Assembly: GCA_045531585.1 (NCBI GenBank)
Contig: JAZSEH010000020.1
Span: forward strand, 1 to 34,269
Length of the DNA stretch: 34,269 bases
Source of the DNA: SIG587 sp045531585
GTDB lineage: Bacteria; Bacillota; Clostridia; Oscillospirales; Acutalibacteraceae
Direction of reading: 5' to 3'
In this document: positions 1 through 7,537 of the stretch, piece after piece
How the letters are laid out: the number at the start of each line of letters is the position of its first letter
Position numbering within the stretch: the first letter of the stretch is position 1
Program-made: the position numbers and the translations under genes
Notes under the pieces: generated by a model
What the model was told of the DNA's origin: nothing
The model's input: only the letters and a program-made list of their open reading frames with translations
The model's database searches: none

Positions 1-156
1 CGTTGCAGTTTTGTAGGGATAAATTTGTTTTCAAAGCGAAGATGAAAAACGCAGTAATACTGTCGTATTATGAGGCTTTTCAGCAAGATTTGGGGCAAAT
101 TTACCCGAAAAACCAAATTTTCACTATGGCGCGCACCCGAAAGCGTGGCTTTTTGG
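1..156. other. Unassigned stretch downstream of maf, open on both strands
   Basis: No gene can be assigned here. The plus strand is open from base 3 through the maf 3' end (82 codons, rich in Lys/Arg in its first 50 residues). The minus strand is also open across most of the stretch, in a different frame. Neither open frame has a convincing ribosome binding site, and the minus frame would start inside or after maf. Part of the stretch can fold: AACCAAA at 111-117 pairs with TTTGGTT at 152-158, and the minus strand then reads into a short T run, so it may terminate maf transcription. I do not recognise a protein family in either frame. Confidence 0.35.
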
Positions 157-158
157 TT
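104..158 (-). terminator. Possible terminator of maf
   Basis: On the minus strand, a 7-bp stem (AACCAAA/TTTGGTT; plus-strand arms 152-158 and 111-117) encloses about 34 nt with some internal GC pairing and is followed by five T residues. It overlaps the maf stop codon. The long loop makes it a weak call. Confidence 0.35.
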
Positions 159-726
159 AGAACAAATCAATATTTATCTCTTTTGCCATATCTTTTAGAA
201 GATTTACGGGCAGTCCCACAACATTGTAGTAGCAACCGTTTATTCCCTTAATAAAGGGTGCCGCAAGGCCTTGGATAGCGTAACCCCCTGCCTTGTCATC
301 ACATTCACCCGTGTTTACGTATTTTTCTATTTCTGTATCACTCATTTTATCAAAGGTGACCTTGGTTTCCTCGTATCGGCTTATAACCTTTTCTCTATGC
401 ACAAGGGTGAGTCCGCTTATAACACTGTGTTCCTCATCCTGAAGGGCTTTAAGCATATTAAAGGCATCGGTCCTGTCCTTAGGCTTGCCCAAAATTTTAC
501 CGCCCCTTACCACAACGGTATCACAGCCTATTATAAGGGCGTTTTTATCATCTGCCTTTTGTGCAACTGAAAGGGCCTTTATTTTAGAAAGCTCCATACA
601 AAGAAGTCCCGCATCGGTTATGTCACTGCTTTCATCCGCATCGCTGACAATTATTTCAAAATCTATATTAAGCTGGGTAAGTATTTCCCTTCGCCTTGGT
701 GAGGCAGAGGCTAATATTATACGCAT
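157..726 (-). CDS. maf: Maf-like nucleoside triphosphate pyrophosphatase
   Basis: Maf/YhdE-family house-cleaning pyrophosphatase of about 189 residues, normal for the family. It hydrolyses non-canonical or modified NTPs to NMP and pyrophosphate in the cytoplasm. The N-terminus carries the family signature ASASPRRREIL. A GCDTVV segment with the conserved Asp lies in the middle, followed by GKPKDR, which helps form the substrate pocket. The ATG at 726 is chosen because AGGAG lies 8 nt upstream; the GTG nine bases earlier directly abuts that AGGAG and would leave no spacing. The gene stands alone on the minus strand, divergent from murD. In many Firmicutes maf lies near mreB or radC, but no such neighbour is visible here. 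Family assignment is secure; exact substrate preference is not. Confidence 0.93.
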   Translation of the reverse strand: MRIILASASPRRREILTQLNIDFEIIVSDADESSDITDAGLLCMELSKIKALSVAQKADDKNALIIGCDTVVVRGGKILGKPKDRTDAFNMLKALQDEEHSVISGLTLVHREKVISRYEETKVTFDKMSDTEIEKYVNTGECDDKAGGYAIQGLAAPFIKGINGCYYNVVGLPVNLLKDMAKEINIDLF

Positions 727-797
727 AACTATCACTCCTGTTTTTTATTCTATCATATCTTTTATGAAAAATAAACCCAAAAATAAGGATTTAATTG

Positions 798-826
798 TTG
801 ATATTTGTTTTAATACAAAGTATAAT
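798..826 (+). promoter_or_regulatory. Sigma-A promoter of the murD gene chain
   Basis: TTGATA at 798-803 and a perfect TATAAT at 821-826 are separated by 17 bp. They lie 38 bp before the murD start, in the region between the divergent maf and murD genes. Confidence 0.75.
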
Positions 827-863
827 ATATTGTGAATAGATTTATGTAACGGAGGCGTTTACA

Positions 864-2243
864 TTGGATTGCAAACAGTTTTTTGAACAGATAGCAAATA
901 AAAGAATAGCTCTTTGTGGAATAGGCGTAAGCAATACCCCCCTTATTATGAACTTCCTTGAAAAGGGAGCCAGGGTTTTTGCCTGCGACAGAAGAACAAG
1001 GGAGCAGATAGGTGAGCTTGCTGACCGTCTTGAGGCAGCAGGTGCCGAGCTTAAGCTTGGTGAGGGATATCTTGATAATCTTGAGGTGGATATTATCTTC
1101 CGTACTCCGGGTATGAGCTTTAATTTGCCCGAACTCGAGTCTGCCCGCAAAAAGGGAATAGCAGTAACCTCTGAAATGGAGGTGTTCTTCGACCTTTGCC
1201 CTGCAACAATATTTGCAGTTACGGGCTCTGACGGTAAAACTACCACCACCACCCTTATTGCCAAAATGCTTGAGGCTCAGGGTAAAAAGGTTTACGTGGG
1301 CGGTAATATCGGTAATCCCTTGCTCCCTGAAATAGAGAAGATAACAGCAGAGGATTTCGTTGTGGTTGAGCTATCCTCCTTCCAGTTAATTTCTATGCGC
1401 AAAAGTCCTGACGTTGCCGTGGTAACCAACGTTGCCCCCAACCATCTTGACGTGCATAAGGATATGGATGAGTACGTGCAGGCAAAGAAAAACGTTCTCC
1501 TTCACCAAAATGCCTTCTCCCGTACCGTTCTTAACTATGATAACGAAATAACCAACGACTTCCGCCGTGACGTGCGCGGTCAGTCCTTGGGCTTTAGTAT
1601 GGAGCGTCAGGTGAAAAACGGCGCCTGGTTGGCCGGTGACGGTATGCTCCATATGGCATATCGCGGCATTGATGCTCCCGTTATGCATAAAAGTGAAATT
1701 GCAATTTTAGGCGACCATAACGTGCAGAACTACCTTGCGGCGATATCCGCCGTTTGGGGATACGTTGGTGCTGATGAAATAAGAAAGGTGGCCCGCGAAT
1801 TCAAAGGTGTTGAGCACCGTATTGAGTTTGTAAGAGAGGTTAACGGAGTAAGATATTATAACGACTCCATTGCCTCAAGCCCCACCCGCACCATTGCAGG
1901 CCTTAAGGCCTTTGACCGTAAGGTTATTCTCCTTGCAGGCGGCTACGATAAGCATATACCCTTTGAGCCTATGGCTCCCTACGTTATTGAAAAGGTTAAG
2001 CTTTTGCTTCTTTCCGGCCCCACCGCCGATAAAATTGAAAACTGCATAGTAAATGACCCATACTATAACGGCTCTCCCGAAATTATAAGAATTAAGGATA
2101 TTGACGAGGGTGTAAAAATAGCACACCAGCGTGGACAGGAGGGAGATATAGTAACCCTTAGCCCCGCCTGTGCCTCCTTTGATGCCTTCCCGAATTTCGC
2201 CGCTCGCGGCAATCACTTTAAAAAGTTGGTAGAAGAACTGTAA
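864..2243 (+). CDS. murD: UDP-N-acetylmuramoyl-L-alanine--D-glutamate ligase
   Basis: MurD adds D-glutamate to UDP-MurNAc-L-Ala in the cytoplasmic stage of peptidoglycan synthesis, using ATP. The 459 residues are typical. An N-terminal Rossmann-like domain (CGIGVSNTPLI) is followed by the ATP-binding loop GSDGKTTTT near residue 118, the central-domain NHLDVHK motif with the Mur-ligase His/Asp, and the ligase C-domain with YNDSIASSPTRT and LLAGGYDK. The start is TTG at 864, preceded by GGAGG with 8 nt spacing. Its stop overlaps the next ATG by one base (TAATG), so translation is probably coupled. It lies outside a visible division-and-cell-wall cluster and instead heads a chain of peptidase-like genes. 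Confidence 0.96.
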   Translation: MDCKQFFEQIANKRIALCGIGVSNTPLIMNFLEKGARVFACDRRTREQIGELADRLEAAGAELKLGEGYLDNLEVDIIFRTPGMSFNLPELESARKKGIAVTSEMEVFFDLCPATIFAVTGSDGKTTTTTLIAKMLEAQGKKVYVGGNIGNPLLPEIEKITAEDFVVVELSSFQLISMRKSPDVAVVTNVAPNHLDVHKDMDEYVQAKKNVLLHQNAFSRTVLNYDNEITNDFRRDVRGQSLGFSMERQVKNGAWLAGDGMLHMAYRGIDAPVMHKSEIAILGDHNVQNYLAAISAVWGYVGADEIRKVAREFKGVEHRIEFVREVNGVRYYNDSIASSPTRTIAGLKAFDRKVILLAGGYDKHIPFEPMAPYVIEKVKLLLLSGPTADKIENCIVNDPYYNGSPEIIRIKDIDEGVKIAHQRGQEGDIVTLSPACASFDAFPNFAARGNHFKKLVEEL

Positions 2244-3256
2244 TGTATATGTACGATATATTAGAATCACTTTGTAACCGTGTGGCGGTGGGCAGTCTGT
2301 CCTCCGCCGCCGATTACGCTAAGGCACTTCTTTCAGAGGTTGCCGAAATAAAACCCCTGTCGGGGCTTTCCTTTGCCACACGCCTTAAGGGTAAAAGTGC
2401 GCATACAATTATGGTGGAGGCCCATATTGACGAGGTGGCTATGATTGTTACCCACGTAACGCAGGACGGCTTTGTCCGTGTTGCGCCCTGCGGCGGTATT
2501 GACAGCCGAATTCTGCCTGCTGCTCCCGTTACCGTTTGGGGTAAGGAGCAGGTGACGGGTGTTTTTTGCAGTACACCGCCTCATCTGTTAAAGGATGCCG
2601 ATCAGTGTACCGAGCTTTCAGATATGTATATTGATACCTGTCTTGGCCAAAGGGCGGCAGAGGTTATATCGGTGGGGGATTACGTTACCTACCAAACAAA
2701 GCTTCAACCCCTTTTAGGTGATAGGGTTACAGGTAAAAGCCTTGATGACCGTGCCGCCTGTGCTGTGCTTATAGAGCTTTGTAAAAGGCTTTCGGGGAAA
2801 GAACTTCCCTGTAACGTTGATTTTCTTTTTGCCGATGGTGAGGAGCTTGGCTGTCGCGGCAGTAAAACCGCAAGCTTTGCTCTTTTGCCGGACGAGGCCG
2901 TTGCAATAGACGTAAGCTTTGCCGATGCACCTGACGTACCCTCCTCAAAATGCGGAAGGCTGGGCGAGGGTGCTATGATAGGCATTTCTCCCGTGCTTGA
3001 CCGTAAAATAACCAATACACTGATAAATATTGCGGAGAATAAAAATATACCCTACCAAAAGGAGATAATGGGTGAGCGTACCGGCACCGATGCCGATGCA
3101 GTTACCATTACTGCCGCAGGCATACCCTGTGCCCTTGTTTCCATTCCCCAACGTAATATGCACACGCCCTGCGAGATAGTGGACATTAAGGATTTGAACA
3201 GCGTGTGTGATATTTTAGAGGAATATCTGCTTAAAGGGGGTGCCCACAGTGCTTGA
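2243..3256 (+). CDS. M42 family aminopeptidase, first copy
   Basis: M42 (glutamyl aminopeptidase/endoglucanase M-like) metallopeptidase of 337 residues, close to the usual 330-360. M42 enzymes are cytoplasmic, di-metal and usually assemble as tetrahedral dodecamers that trim peptides from the N-terminus. Visible metal and catalytic residues are AHIDEV (His), SLDDRAAC (bridging Asp), GEELGCRG (catalytic Glu pair), AIDVSFAD (Asp) and NMHTPCE (His), so it should be active. It begins one base inside the murD stop and overlaps the next M42 gene by a few bases. The two paralogues could form a mixed complex; that is inference. Substrate preference cannot be read from the sequence. Confidence 0.92.
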   Translation: MYMYDILESLCNRVAVGSLSSAADYAKALLSEVAEIKPLSGLSFATRLKGKSAHTIMVEAHIDEVAMIVTHVTQDGFVRVAPCGGIDSRILPAAPVTVWGKEQVTGVFCSTPPHLLKDADQCTELSDMYIDTCLGQRAAEVISVGDYVTYQTKLQPLLGDRVTGKSLDDRAACAVLIELCKRLSGKELPCNVDFLFADGEELGCRGSKTASFALLPDEAVAIDVSFADAPDVPSSKCGRLGEGAMIGISPVLDRKITNTLINIAENKNIPYQKEIMGERTGTDADAVTITAAGIPCALVSIPQRNMHTPCEIVDIKDLNSVCDILEEYLLKGGAHSA

Positions 3257-4256
3257 GTTTCTTTGTGAGTTATGTAATATCCACGGTGCCTCAGGTGACG
3301 AGGGGAGTGTGCGTGACTTTATAATAGAAAAAATAAAGGACCACTGCAGCTTCCGTGTTGATAAAATGGGCAATATAATTGCCGAGAAAAAGGGCGCAAA
3401 AAAACCTGAAAGCAAAATTATGATAGATGCCCATATGGATGAGGTAGGCCTTATCATAACGAATATTGACGATAACGGCTTTCTCAGCTTTGAATGTGTA
3501 GGCGGTATAGAAACTGCCGTACTCCTTGGGCGCAGGGTGTGGATAAACGGTACCCTTTGCGGTGTTATAGGCATAAAGCCTGTCCACCTTACCGATAAGG
3601 AGGCGGCAAAAAAATATCCCGATAAGGATAGCCTTTATATTGATATAGGAGCCTCAAATAAAGCGCAGGCCGAAGAAAAGGTAAGTCTTGGGGATTTTGC
3701 CGTGCTTGATAGTGAGACCTGTTTAAACGGTGATATAATCAAGGCAAAGGCTATTGATGACCGTGCAGGCTGCGCCGTCCTTATAAAGCTTTTGTGTGAG
3801 GAAAGCGAATATGATTTTACCGCCACCTTCACCGTTCAGGAGGAGCTTGGCTGTCGCGGTGCCCGCGTGGCGGCCTTTGCCGTTGACCCTGCTTTTGCCA
3901 TTGTGTTGGAGGCTACCACCGCCGCAGATATAGCGGGGGTTGAGGAGGGCAAAAAGGTCTGTATGCTGGGTAACGGCCCTGCCGTTTCCTTTATGGACCG
4001 AGGCACTGTGTATGACAGAGGGCTTTACGATTACGCCCTTAGCTGCCCCGTTAAATGCCAGCCTAAGGCCTTGGTTTCAGGCGGTAATAATTCAGGTGCG
4101 GTGCATTTAAACCGAGAGGGCGTCAGAACAATGGCTATTTCGGTACCCTGCCGTTATATTCATTCCCCCTCCTGTGTTGCCGATATAAAGGATATACAGG
4201 GAATGTATGACCTTGCAAAGCATATGATAGCCGCTATAGGTAAGGGACAGGTATGA
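3249..4256 (+). CDS. M42 family aminopeptidase, second copy
   Basis: Second M42 metallopeptidase, about 335 residues, paralogous to the preceding gene. The metal-site motifs are AHMDEVG (His), AIDDRAGC (Asp), QEELGCRG (Glu pair), VLEATTAAD (Glu where the first copy has Asp) and YIHSPS (His). The GTG at 3249 is preferred because AAAGGGGGTG lies at proper distance; an in-frame GTG at 3240 overlaps that ribosome binding site. Either start overlaps the end of the first copy, so the two are translationally coupled. The stop overlaps the next gene (ATGA). The Asp/Glu difference at the same metal position suggests different metal or peptide preference, which is inference. Confidence 0.9.
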   Translation: MLEFLCELCNIHGASGDEGSVRDFIIEKIKDHCSFRVDKMGNIIAEKKGAKKPESKIMIDAHMDEVGLIITNIDDNGFLSFECVGGIETAVLLGRRVWINGTLCGVIGIKPVHLTDKEAAKKYPDKDSLYIDIGASNKAQAEEKVSLGDFAVLDSETCLNGDIIKAKAIDDRAGCAVLIKLLCEESEYDFTATFTVQEELGCRGARVAAFAVDPAFAIVLEATTAADIAGVEEGKKVCMLGNGPAVSFMDRGTVYDRGLYDYALSCPVKCQPKALVSGGNNSGAVHLNREGVRTMAISVPCRYIHSPSCVADIKDIQGMYDLAKHMIAAIGKGQV

Positions 4257-4933
4257 TAAACCTTGTAAAAATATTGCCTGATGCAAATGGAGAAAGTGCC
4301 GCCCTGGCAAGAATAAAATGCACCTTTTCAGCCTACGGCAACTATCCCGATATAGCCCTTTTCTGGGAGCAAACCGATGAAAACGGTAACCTTATTTCCC
4401 TTATCAGCAGGCTTGAAGAAAACGTTACGGTGTGGTCCGAAAAGGTGGATGATGAGCTTGAAAGCTTTATAGCTGCCCTTGGTGCCGCCACCGTTTTTGC
4501 TGATGAGCCTGTGGCAATGGCTCTTGGCATAACAGGGGAAAGGCTTTGCGCCGTAGCCGCAACGGGTGGTACGGGAGGATATGCTAATATCAGTACCGAC
4601 AGGCTGTATTCTGTTTTCAAGCAGGAGTTTGATATTGGGCGTGATTCCTTTATTACCGACGTTTCTCACAGACTCCGCCATGGCGCCGCAAGGTGCATTG
4701 CAGAGGATGACTCCGCCGCCTTTATGCAGCTGGGCGAAAGCTGTGGATATATAACAGGCGTTGCAGTGGATAAGCACAGGCGCAAAAAAGGGCAGGGAAG
4801 TGCGCTTCTTTCCAGACTTATAAGCGGTGAGGGAAAAATCAGGATATATGCCTGCTGTAGTGAAAGGGTATTGCCCTTTTACCTAAAAAATAATTTTGTA
4901 GAAATTACTCCTTGTGTGATTGGAAGTTTTTAA
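4253..4933 (+). CDS. GNAT-family N-acetyltransferase domain protein
   Basis: Protein of 226 residues whose C-terminal third looks like a GNAT acetyltransferase core. GVAVDKHRRKKGQGSALL resembles motif A, the acetyl-CoA pyrophosphate loop (R/Q-x-x-G-x-G), and is followed by a strand and a YACCSERVLPFYLKNNF segment like motif B. The first 130 residues have no motif I recognise and may bind the acceptor. Its ATG overlaps the stop of the second M42 gene (ATGA), and its TAA abuts the next ATG with no gap, so it belongs to the same translational chain. The acceptor is unknown; peptides or amino acids are possible given the neighbours, but that is only context. Confidence 0.72.
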   Translation: MINLVKILPDANGESAALARIKCTFSAYGNYPDIALFWEQTDENGNLISLISRLEENVTVWSEKVDDELESFIAALGAATVFADEPVAMALGITGERLCAVAATGGTGGYANISTDRLYSVFKQEFDIGRDSFITDVSHRLRHGAARCIAEDDSAAFMQLGESCGYITGVAVDKHRRKKGQGSALLSRLISGEGKIRIYACCSERVLPFYLKNNFVEITPCVIGSF

Positions 4934-6202
4934 ATGGATTTTTTCAGTATTGATGCCCGTCTTGAGGCTATGGACAAAAAGGCTCTTGCAAAGTGTGAGC
5001 AGGCCTTTAAAATTGTAGACGAAATAACCGAATATAATCAGCAAAAGGTGCTTTCCGCCTTTATTAAAAACCGTATAAGTGAGGCCCATCTCGGCACCTC
5101 CACAGGCTACGGCTACGGCGACAGGGGACGTGATACCCTTGATACCGTTCTGGCCGATTGCTTTGGCTGTGAGGATGCCCTTATCCGCCATAGCTTTGCT
5201 TCGGGTACCCATACCCTTACGGTTGCCCTTTTCGGACTGCTTCGTCCCGGTGATAAAATGCTCTGTGTTACGGGTAGACCCTACGATACCCTTATAGGAG
5301 TTTTGGGAATTGATGGTAAAAGTGACGGCTCCCTTGCGGATTTCGGCGTTGAGTATGACGAGGTGGCTCTTAAAGAGGACGGCACTGTGGACCTTGAGGG
5401 TATTACCGAGAAGTTGAAAGCAGATAAGTACCGTATGGTATATATTCAGCGTTCCCGCGGTTACAGTCTGCGCCCCAGTCTGCATATTGCCGATATTAAG
5501 GCTATATGTGATACCGTTCGTAAAGTAGATACCGATACATATATTATGGTTGATAACTGCTACGGTGAGTTTGTTGAAAAGATGGAGCCCACACAGGTGG
5601 GTGCCGATATTATGGCAGGCTCCCTTATAAAGAACGTAGGCGGCGGTATTGCCCCTACAGGCGGATACATTGCAGGCAGAGCCGACCTTATTGAAAAATG
5701 TGCCTACCGTATGACCTGCCCCGGTGTGGGCAGAGAGGTTGGTGCAACCCTTGGTCATAACAGAGAGCTTTATATGGGCCTTTTCTCAGCTCCCCACGTT
5801 ACGGGTGAGGCGGTAAAAACCGCCGTTTACGCCGCCGCACTTTTTGAGCTTTTAGGCTTCCCCGTAACCCCTAAATATAACGAGGAGCGTGCCGATATTA
5901 TCCAAAGCGTTATCTTAGGCTCTGCACAGGGTCTTGTGGCTTTTTGTCGCGGTATGCAAAGCGGCGCCCCAGTAGATTCCTTCGTGGTGCCCGAGCCTTG
6001 GGATATGCCCGGTTATGATGACCCCGTTATTATGGCGGCAGGCGCCTTTACACTTGGTGCCTCTATTGAGCTTTCGGCAGACGGCCCCTTGCGTGAGCCC
6101 TTTGCCGCCTGGATGCAGGGCGGCCTAAACTTCCACAGCGCAAAGGCAGGGGTACTGCTTGCGGCTCAAAGTATGCTGGATAGCGGCGCACTTACTCTTT
6201 AA
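4934..6202 (+). CDS. Methionine gamma-lyase-like PLP enzyme ('aluminium resistance' family)
   Basis: PLP-dependent fold-type I enzyme of 422 residues, matching the Firmicutes family annotated as methionine gamma-lyase-like or aluminium resistance protein. Visible features are the N-terminal HLGTSTGYGYGDRGRD, the cofactor region SFASGTHTL, VDNCYGEF with the Asp (about 207) that would contact the pyridine nitrogen, and AGSLIKNVGGG with the likely Schiff-base Lys at about 233. The biochemical activity of this family is poorly defined; C-S lyase activity on sulfur amino acids is inferred from fold. The ATG directly follows the stop of the GNAT gene, so it is the last member of the murD-M42-M42-GNAT chain. 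In many Clostridia this gene lies near glnA, miaA, hfq or lexA; lexA is about 1.3 kb downstream here. Confidence 0.85.
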   Translation: MDFFSIDARLEAMDKKALAKCEQAFKIVDEITEYNQQKVLSAFIKNRISEAHLGTSTGYGYGDRGRDTLDTVLADCFGCEDALIRHSFASGTHTLTVALFGLLRPGDKMLCVTGRPYDTLIGVLGIDGKSDGSLADFGVEYDEVALKEDGTVDLEGITEKLKADKYRMVYIQRSRGYSLRPSLHIADIKAICDTVRKVDTDTYIMVDNCYGEFVEKMEPTQVGADIMAGSLIKNVGGGIAPTGGYIAGRADLIEKCAYRMTCPGVGREVGATLGHNRELYMGLFSAPHVTGEAVKTAVYAAALFELLGFPVTPKYNEERADIIQSVILGSAQGLVAFCRGMQSGAPVDSFVVPEPWDMPGYDDPVIMAAGAFTLGASIELSADGPLREPFAAWMQGGLNFHSAKAGVLLAAQSMLDSGALTL

Positions 6203-6219
6203 TGGGAGATAGAAGATAA

Positions 6220-6657
6220 ATGGCATATTGCAGAAAATGTGGTTCATACGTAGATGATAACGCCTTAAAATGCAGCGTGTGCGGCAGGGAGCAGGCACAA
6301 AAAAAGCAGGATATAGCATACACGGCACAGGACGCAGCAAAAAATAAGATATTTGGAATATTGGCATATATCGGTCCTCTTTTTCTTGTTCCGCTTTTTG
6401 TGGCAAAAAACTCCCCCTTTGCAGCCTTTCACGCAAAGCAGGGAAGAAAGCTTTTCGTGCTTTTGGCGATATACGTTTTCGTCTTTTTTATGGCAACCAG
6501 GGTGTTTGATGGTAACGTGCTGTTTATACTGTTAACGGTTCCTATTCTTGCAGGGGGAACGTTTCTCATTCCTTTCCTTACGGTCAAGGGCATTATCAGC
6601 GCCTCAAGAAGGAGAACGGATAAATTACCCTTCCTTGATAAATTGGAAAAATTTTAG
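6220..6657 (+). CDS. Zinc-ribbon membrane protein, DUF4870-like
   Basis: Protein of 145 residues. Its N-terminus is a short zinc ribbon (YCRKCG, then CSVCGRE, two CxxC pairs about 15 residues apart). A hydrophobic part follows with about three membrane segments: ILAYIGPLFLVPLF, then a stretch around LLAIYVFVFFMA, then ILLTVPILAGGTFLIPFL. The spacing and the segment FAAFHAKQG before the second helix resemble DUF4870/TMEM-like small membrane proteins (HxxQ-type motif). GGGAGA lies upstream of the ATG. It follows the PLP lyase by 17 bp and is followed by a strong terminator, so it ends the transcription unit. Function unknown. Confidence 0.75.
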   Translation: MAYCRKCGSYVDDNALKCSVCGREQAQKKQDIAYTAQDAAKNKIFGILAYIGPLFLVPLFVAKNSPFAAFHAKQGRKLFVLLAIYVFVFFMATRVFDGNVLFILLTVPILAGGTFLIPFLTVKGIISASRRRTDKLPFLDKLEKF

Positions 6658-6694
6658 CATAAAAAGCACTGTTTAAGACAAATTATTCCTATTT

Positions 6695-6719
6695 AAGCGC
6701 TCCGTTCGGAGCGCTTTTT
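6695..6719 (+). terminator. Intrinsic terminator ending the murD unit
   Basis: AAGCGCTCC (6695-6703) and GGAGCGCTT (6708-6716) form a 9-bp GC-rich stem around a GTTC loop, which a CG-TT-CG extension may tighten, followed by TTTTT to 6719. It lies 38 bp past the zinc-ribbon protein gene. Confidence 0.9.
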
Positions 6720-6763
6720 GATATTATGGGGGAAAGCAGTAAATACTAATACAGGTGATTTAT

Positions 6764-7129
6764 TTGAAAATTTTCAGCAAAGAAAAACTTCTACCTGTTT
6801 TTTACGGTGTGCTTATTGGCACCGTAAACGGTATGCTTGGCGCAGGGGGCGGTATGCTGGCAGTACCTGCATTAAAAAAGCTTGGACTTGAGCAAAAAAA
6901 GGCCCATGCCAATGCGGTGGCGGTTATTCTGCCCATTACGGTTATAAGCGTTGCTTTATATATCTGGCAGGGGAATGTAAAGCTTTCTGATGCCTTTATC
7001 TATATCCCCGGCGGCCTTGTGGGCTCACTCCTTGGTACGCTTGTGCTGAGCAAAATTTCTCCAACCCTTCTTAAAAGAATATTCGGTGGCTTTATGGTAT
7101 GGGCAGGCGTCCGCCTGCTGCTTAAGTGA
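6764..7129 (+). CDS. Half-size TSUP (TauE/SafE) permease, N-terminal-like half
   Basis: Membrane protein of about 121 residues resembling one half of a TSUP/TauE-SafE anion exporter (normally about 250 residues with two homologous halves). It has the family glycine-rich signature GTVNGMLGAGGGMLAVP in the first helix, a second helix around AVAVILPITVISVALYI, then GGLVGSLLGTLVL and a final helix. The TTG at 6764 is preferred because AGGTGA sits 5 nt upstream; an in-frame GTG at 6755 lies inside that site. Its stop overlaps the start of the second half gene (GTGA), so the two products are coupled and probably form one transporter as a heterodimer. Substrate not determinable; sulfite, sulfonates or other organic anions are known for the family. 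Confidence 0.82.
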   Translation: MKIFSKEKLLPVFYGVLIGTVNGMLGAGGGMLAVPALKKLGLEQKKAHANAVAVILPITVISVALYIWQGNVKLSDAFIYIPGGLVGSLLGTLVLSKISPTLLKRIFGGFMVWAGVRLLLK

Positions 7130-7521
7130 ATATTATCGCCCACGTTGCGGGGCTCCTTTCGGGGATTATCGGCGGTATGGGTCTTGGTGGCGGTGCGGTA
7201 CTGCTTATATACCTTGCTGTCTTTAAGGACCTTCCTCAGCTTACCGCACAGGGAATAAATCTTATATTTTTTATTCCCATAGGCCTGTTGGCTGTTATTG
7301 TTTACTCTTTCAAAAAGCAAATAGTATGGAAAAAGACCCTGCTACTTGCCTTGGGCGGAGCAGCAGGTGCCTTTCTTGGAATGGGTATTGTAAAGCTTAT
7401 CGGATCGGACTTAACAGGCAAAATATTTGCTGTTTTGCTTATTTTTTTAGGTCTTAAGGAGGTTTTTTCAAAATCCCCCTTGAAAAAAGACAATAAAGAT
7501 GGTAAACTAAAAAAAGAATAA
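7126..7521 (+). CDS. Half-size TSUP (TauE/SafE) permease, C-terminal-like half
   Basis: Membrane protein of 131 residues, the partner of the preceding gene. It repeats the TSUP half pattern: AGLLSGIIGGMGLGGGAVLL in helix 1, FFIPIGLLAVIVYSF in helix 2, LLALGGAAGAFLGMGIVKLIG in helix 3, FAVLLIFLGLKEVF in helix 4, and a lysine-rich tail. It starts with GTG overlapping the upstream stop by four bases. A frameshift break of one full-length gene is unlikely, because each half has its own start and complete domain and the stop/start overlap is a clean GTGA. Comparable split TSUP pairs occur in Clostridia. The lexA promoter lies inside its 3' end. Confidence 0.82.
   Translation: MNIIAHVAGLLSGIIGGMGLGGGAVLLIYLAVFKDLPQLTAQGINLIFFIPIGLLAVIVYSFKKQIVWKKTLLLALGGAAGAFLGMGIVKLIGSDLTGKIFAVLLIFLGLKEVFSKSPLKKDNKDGKLKKE
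7480..7508 (+). promoter_or_regulatory. Predicted lexA promoter
   Basis: TTGAAA (7480-7485), 17 bp, TAAACT (7503-7508), within the 3' end of the upstream TSUP gene. The expected transcription start falls at about 7515, on the candidate SOS box. Confidence 0.55.
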
Positions 7522-7528
7522 ATGTTCG
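7515..7528 (+). promoter_or_regulatory. Candidate LexA operator (SOS box)
   Basis: AGAATAAATGTTCG matches 11 of 14 positions of the Gram-positive LexA box (consensus CGAACATATGTTCG), with one intact TGTTCG half. It lies just before lexA and at the start point expected from the predicted promoter, as in autoregulated lexA genes. The other half-site is degenerate. Confidence 0.5.
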
Positions 7529-7537
7529 GAGTGATTT

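Noticed and set aside
3..251. 82-codon plus-strand open frame at the window start
   Set aside because: It runs into the 3' end of maf on the other strand, has no ribosome binding site and shows no family features.
842..1264. Minus-strand open frame inside murD, and many similar long antisense frames in the ribosomal genes
   Set aside because: They are shadows of strongly conserved plus-strand genes, with no ribosome binding sites and no recognisable families.
6764..7521. Frameshifted pseudogene of a full-length TSUP transporter
   Set aside because: Both halves are complete domains, with a proper GTGA overlap and no decay.
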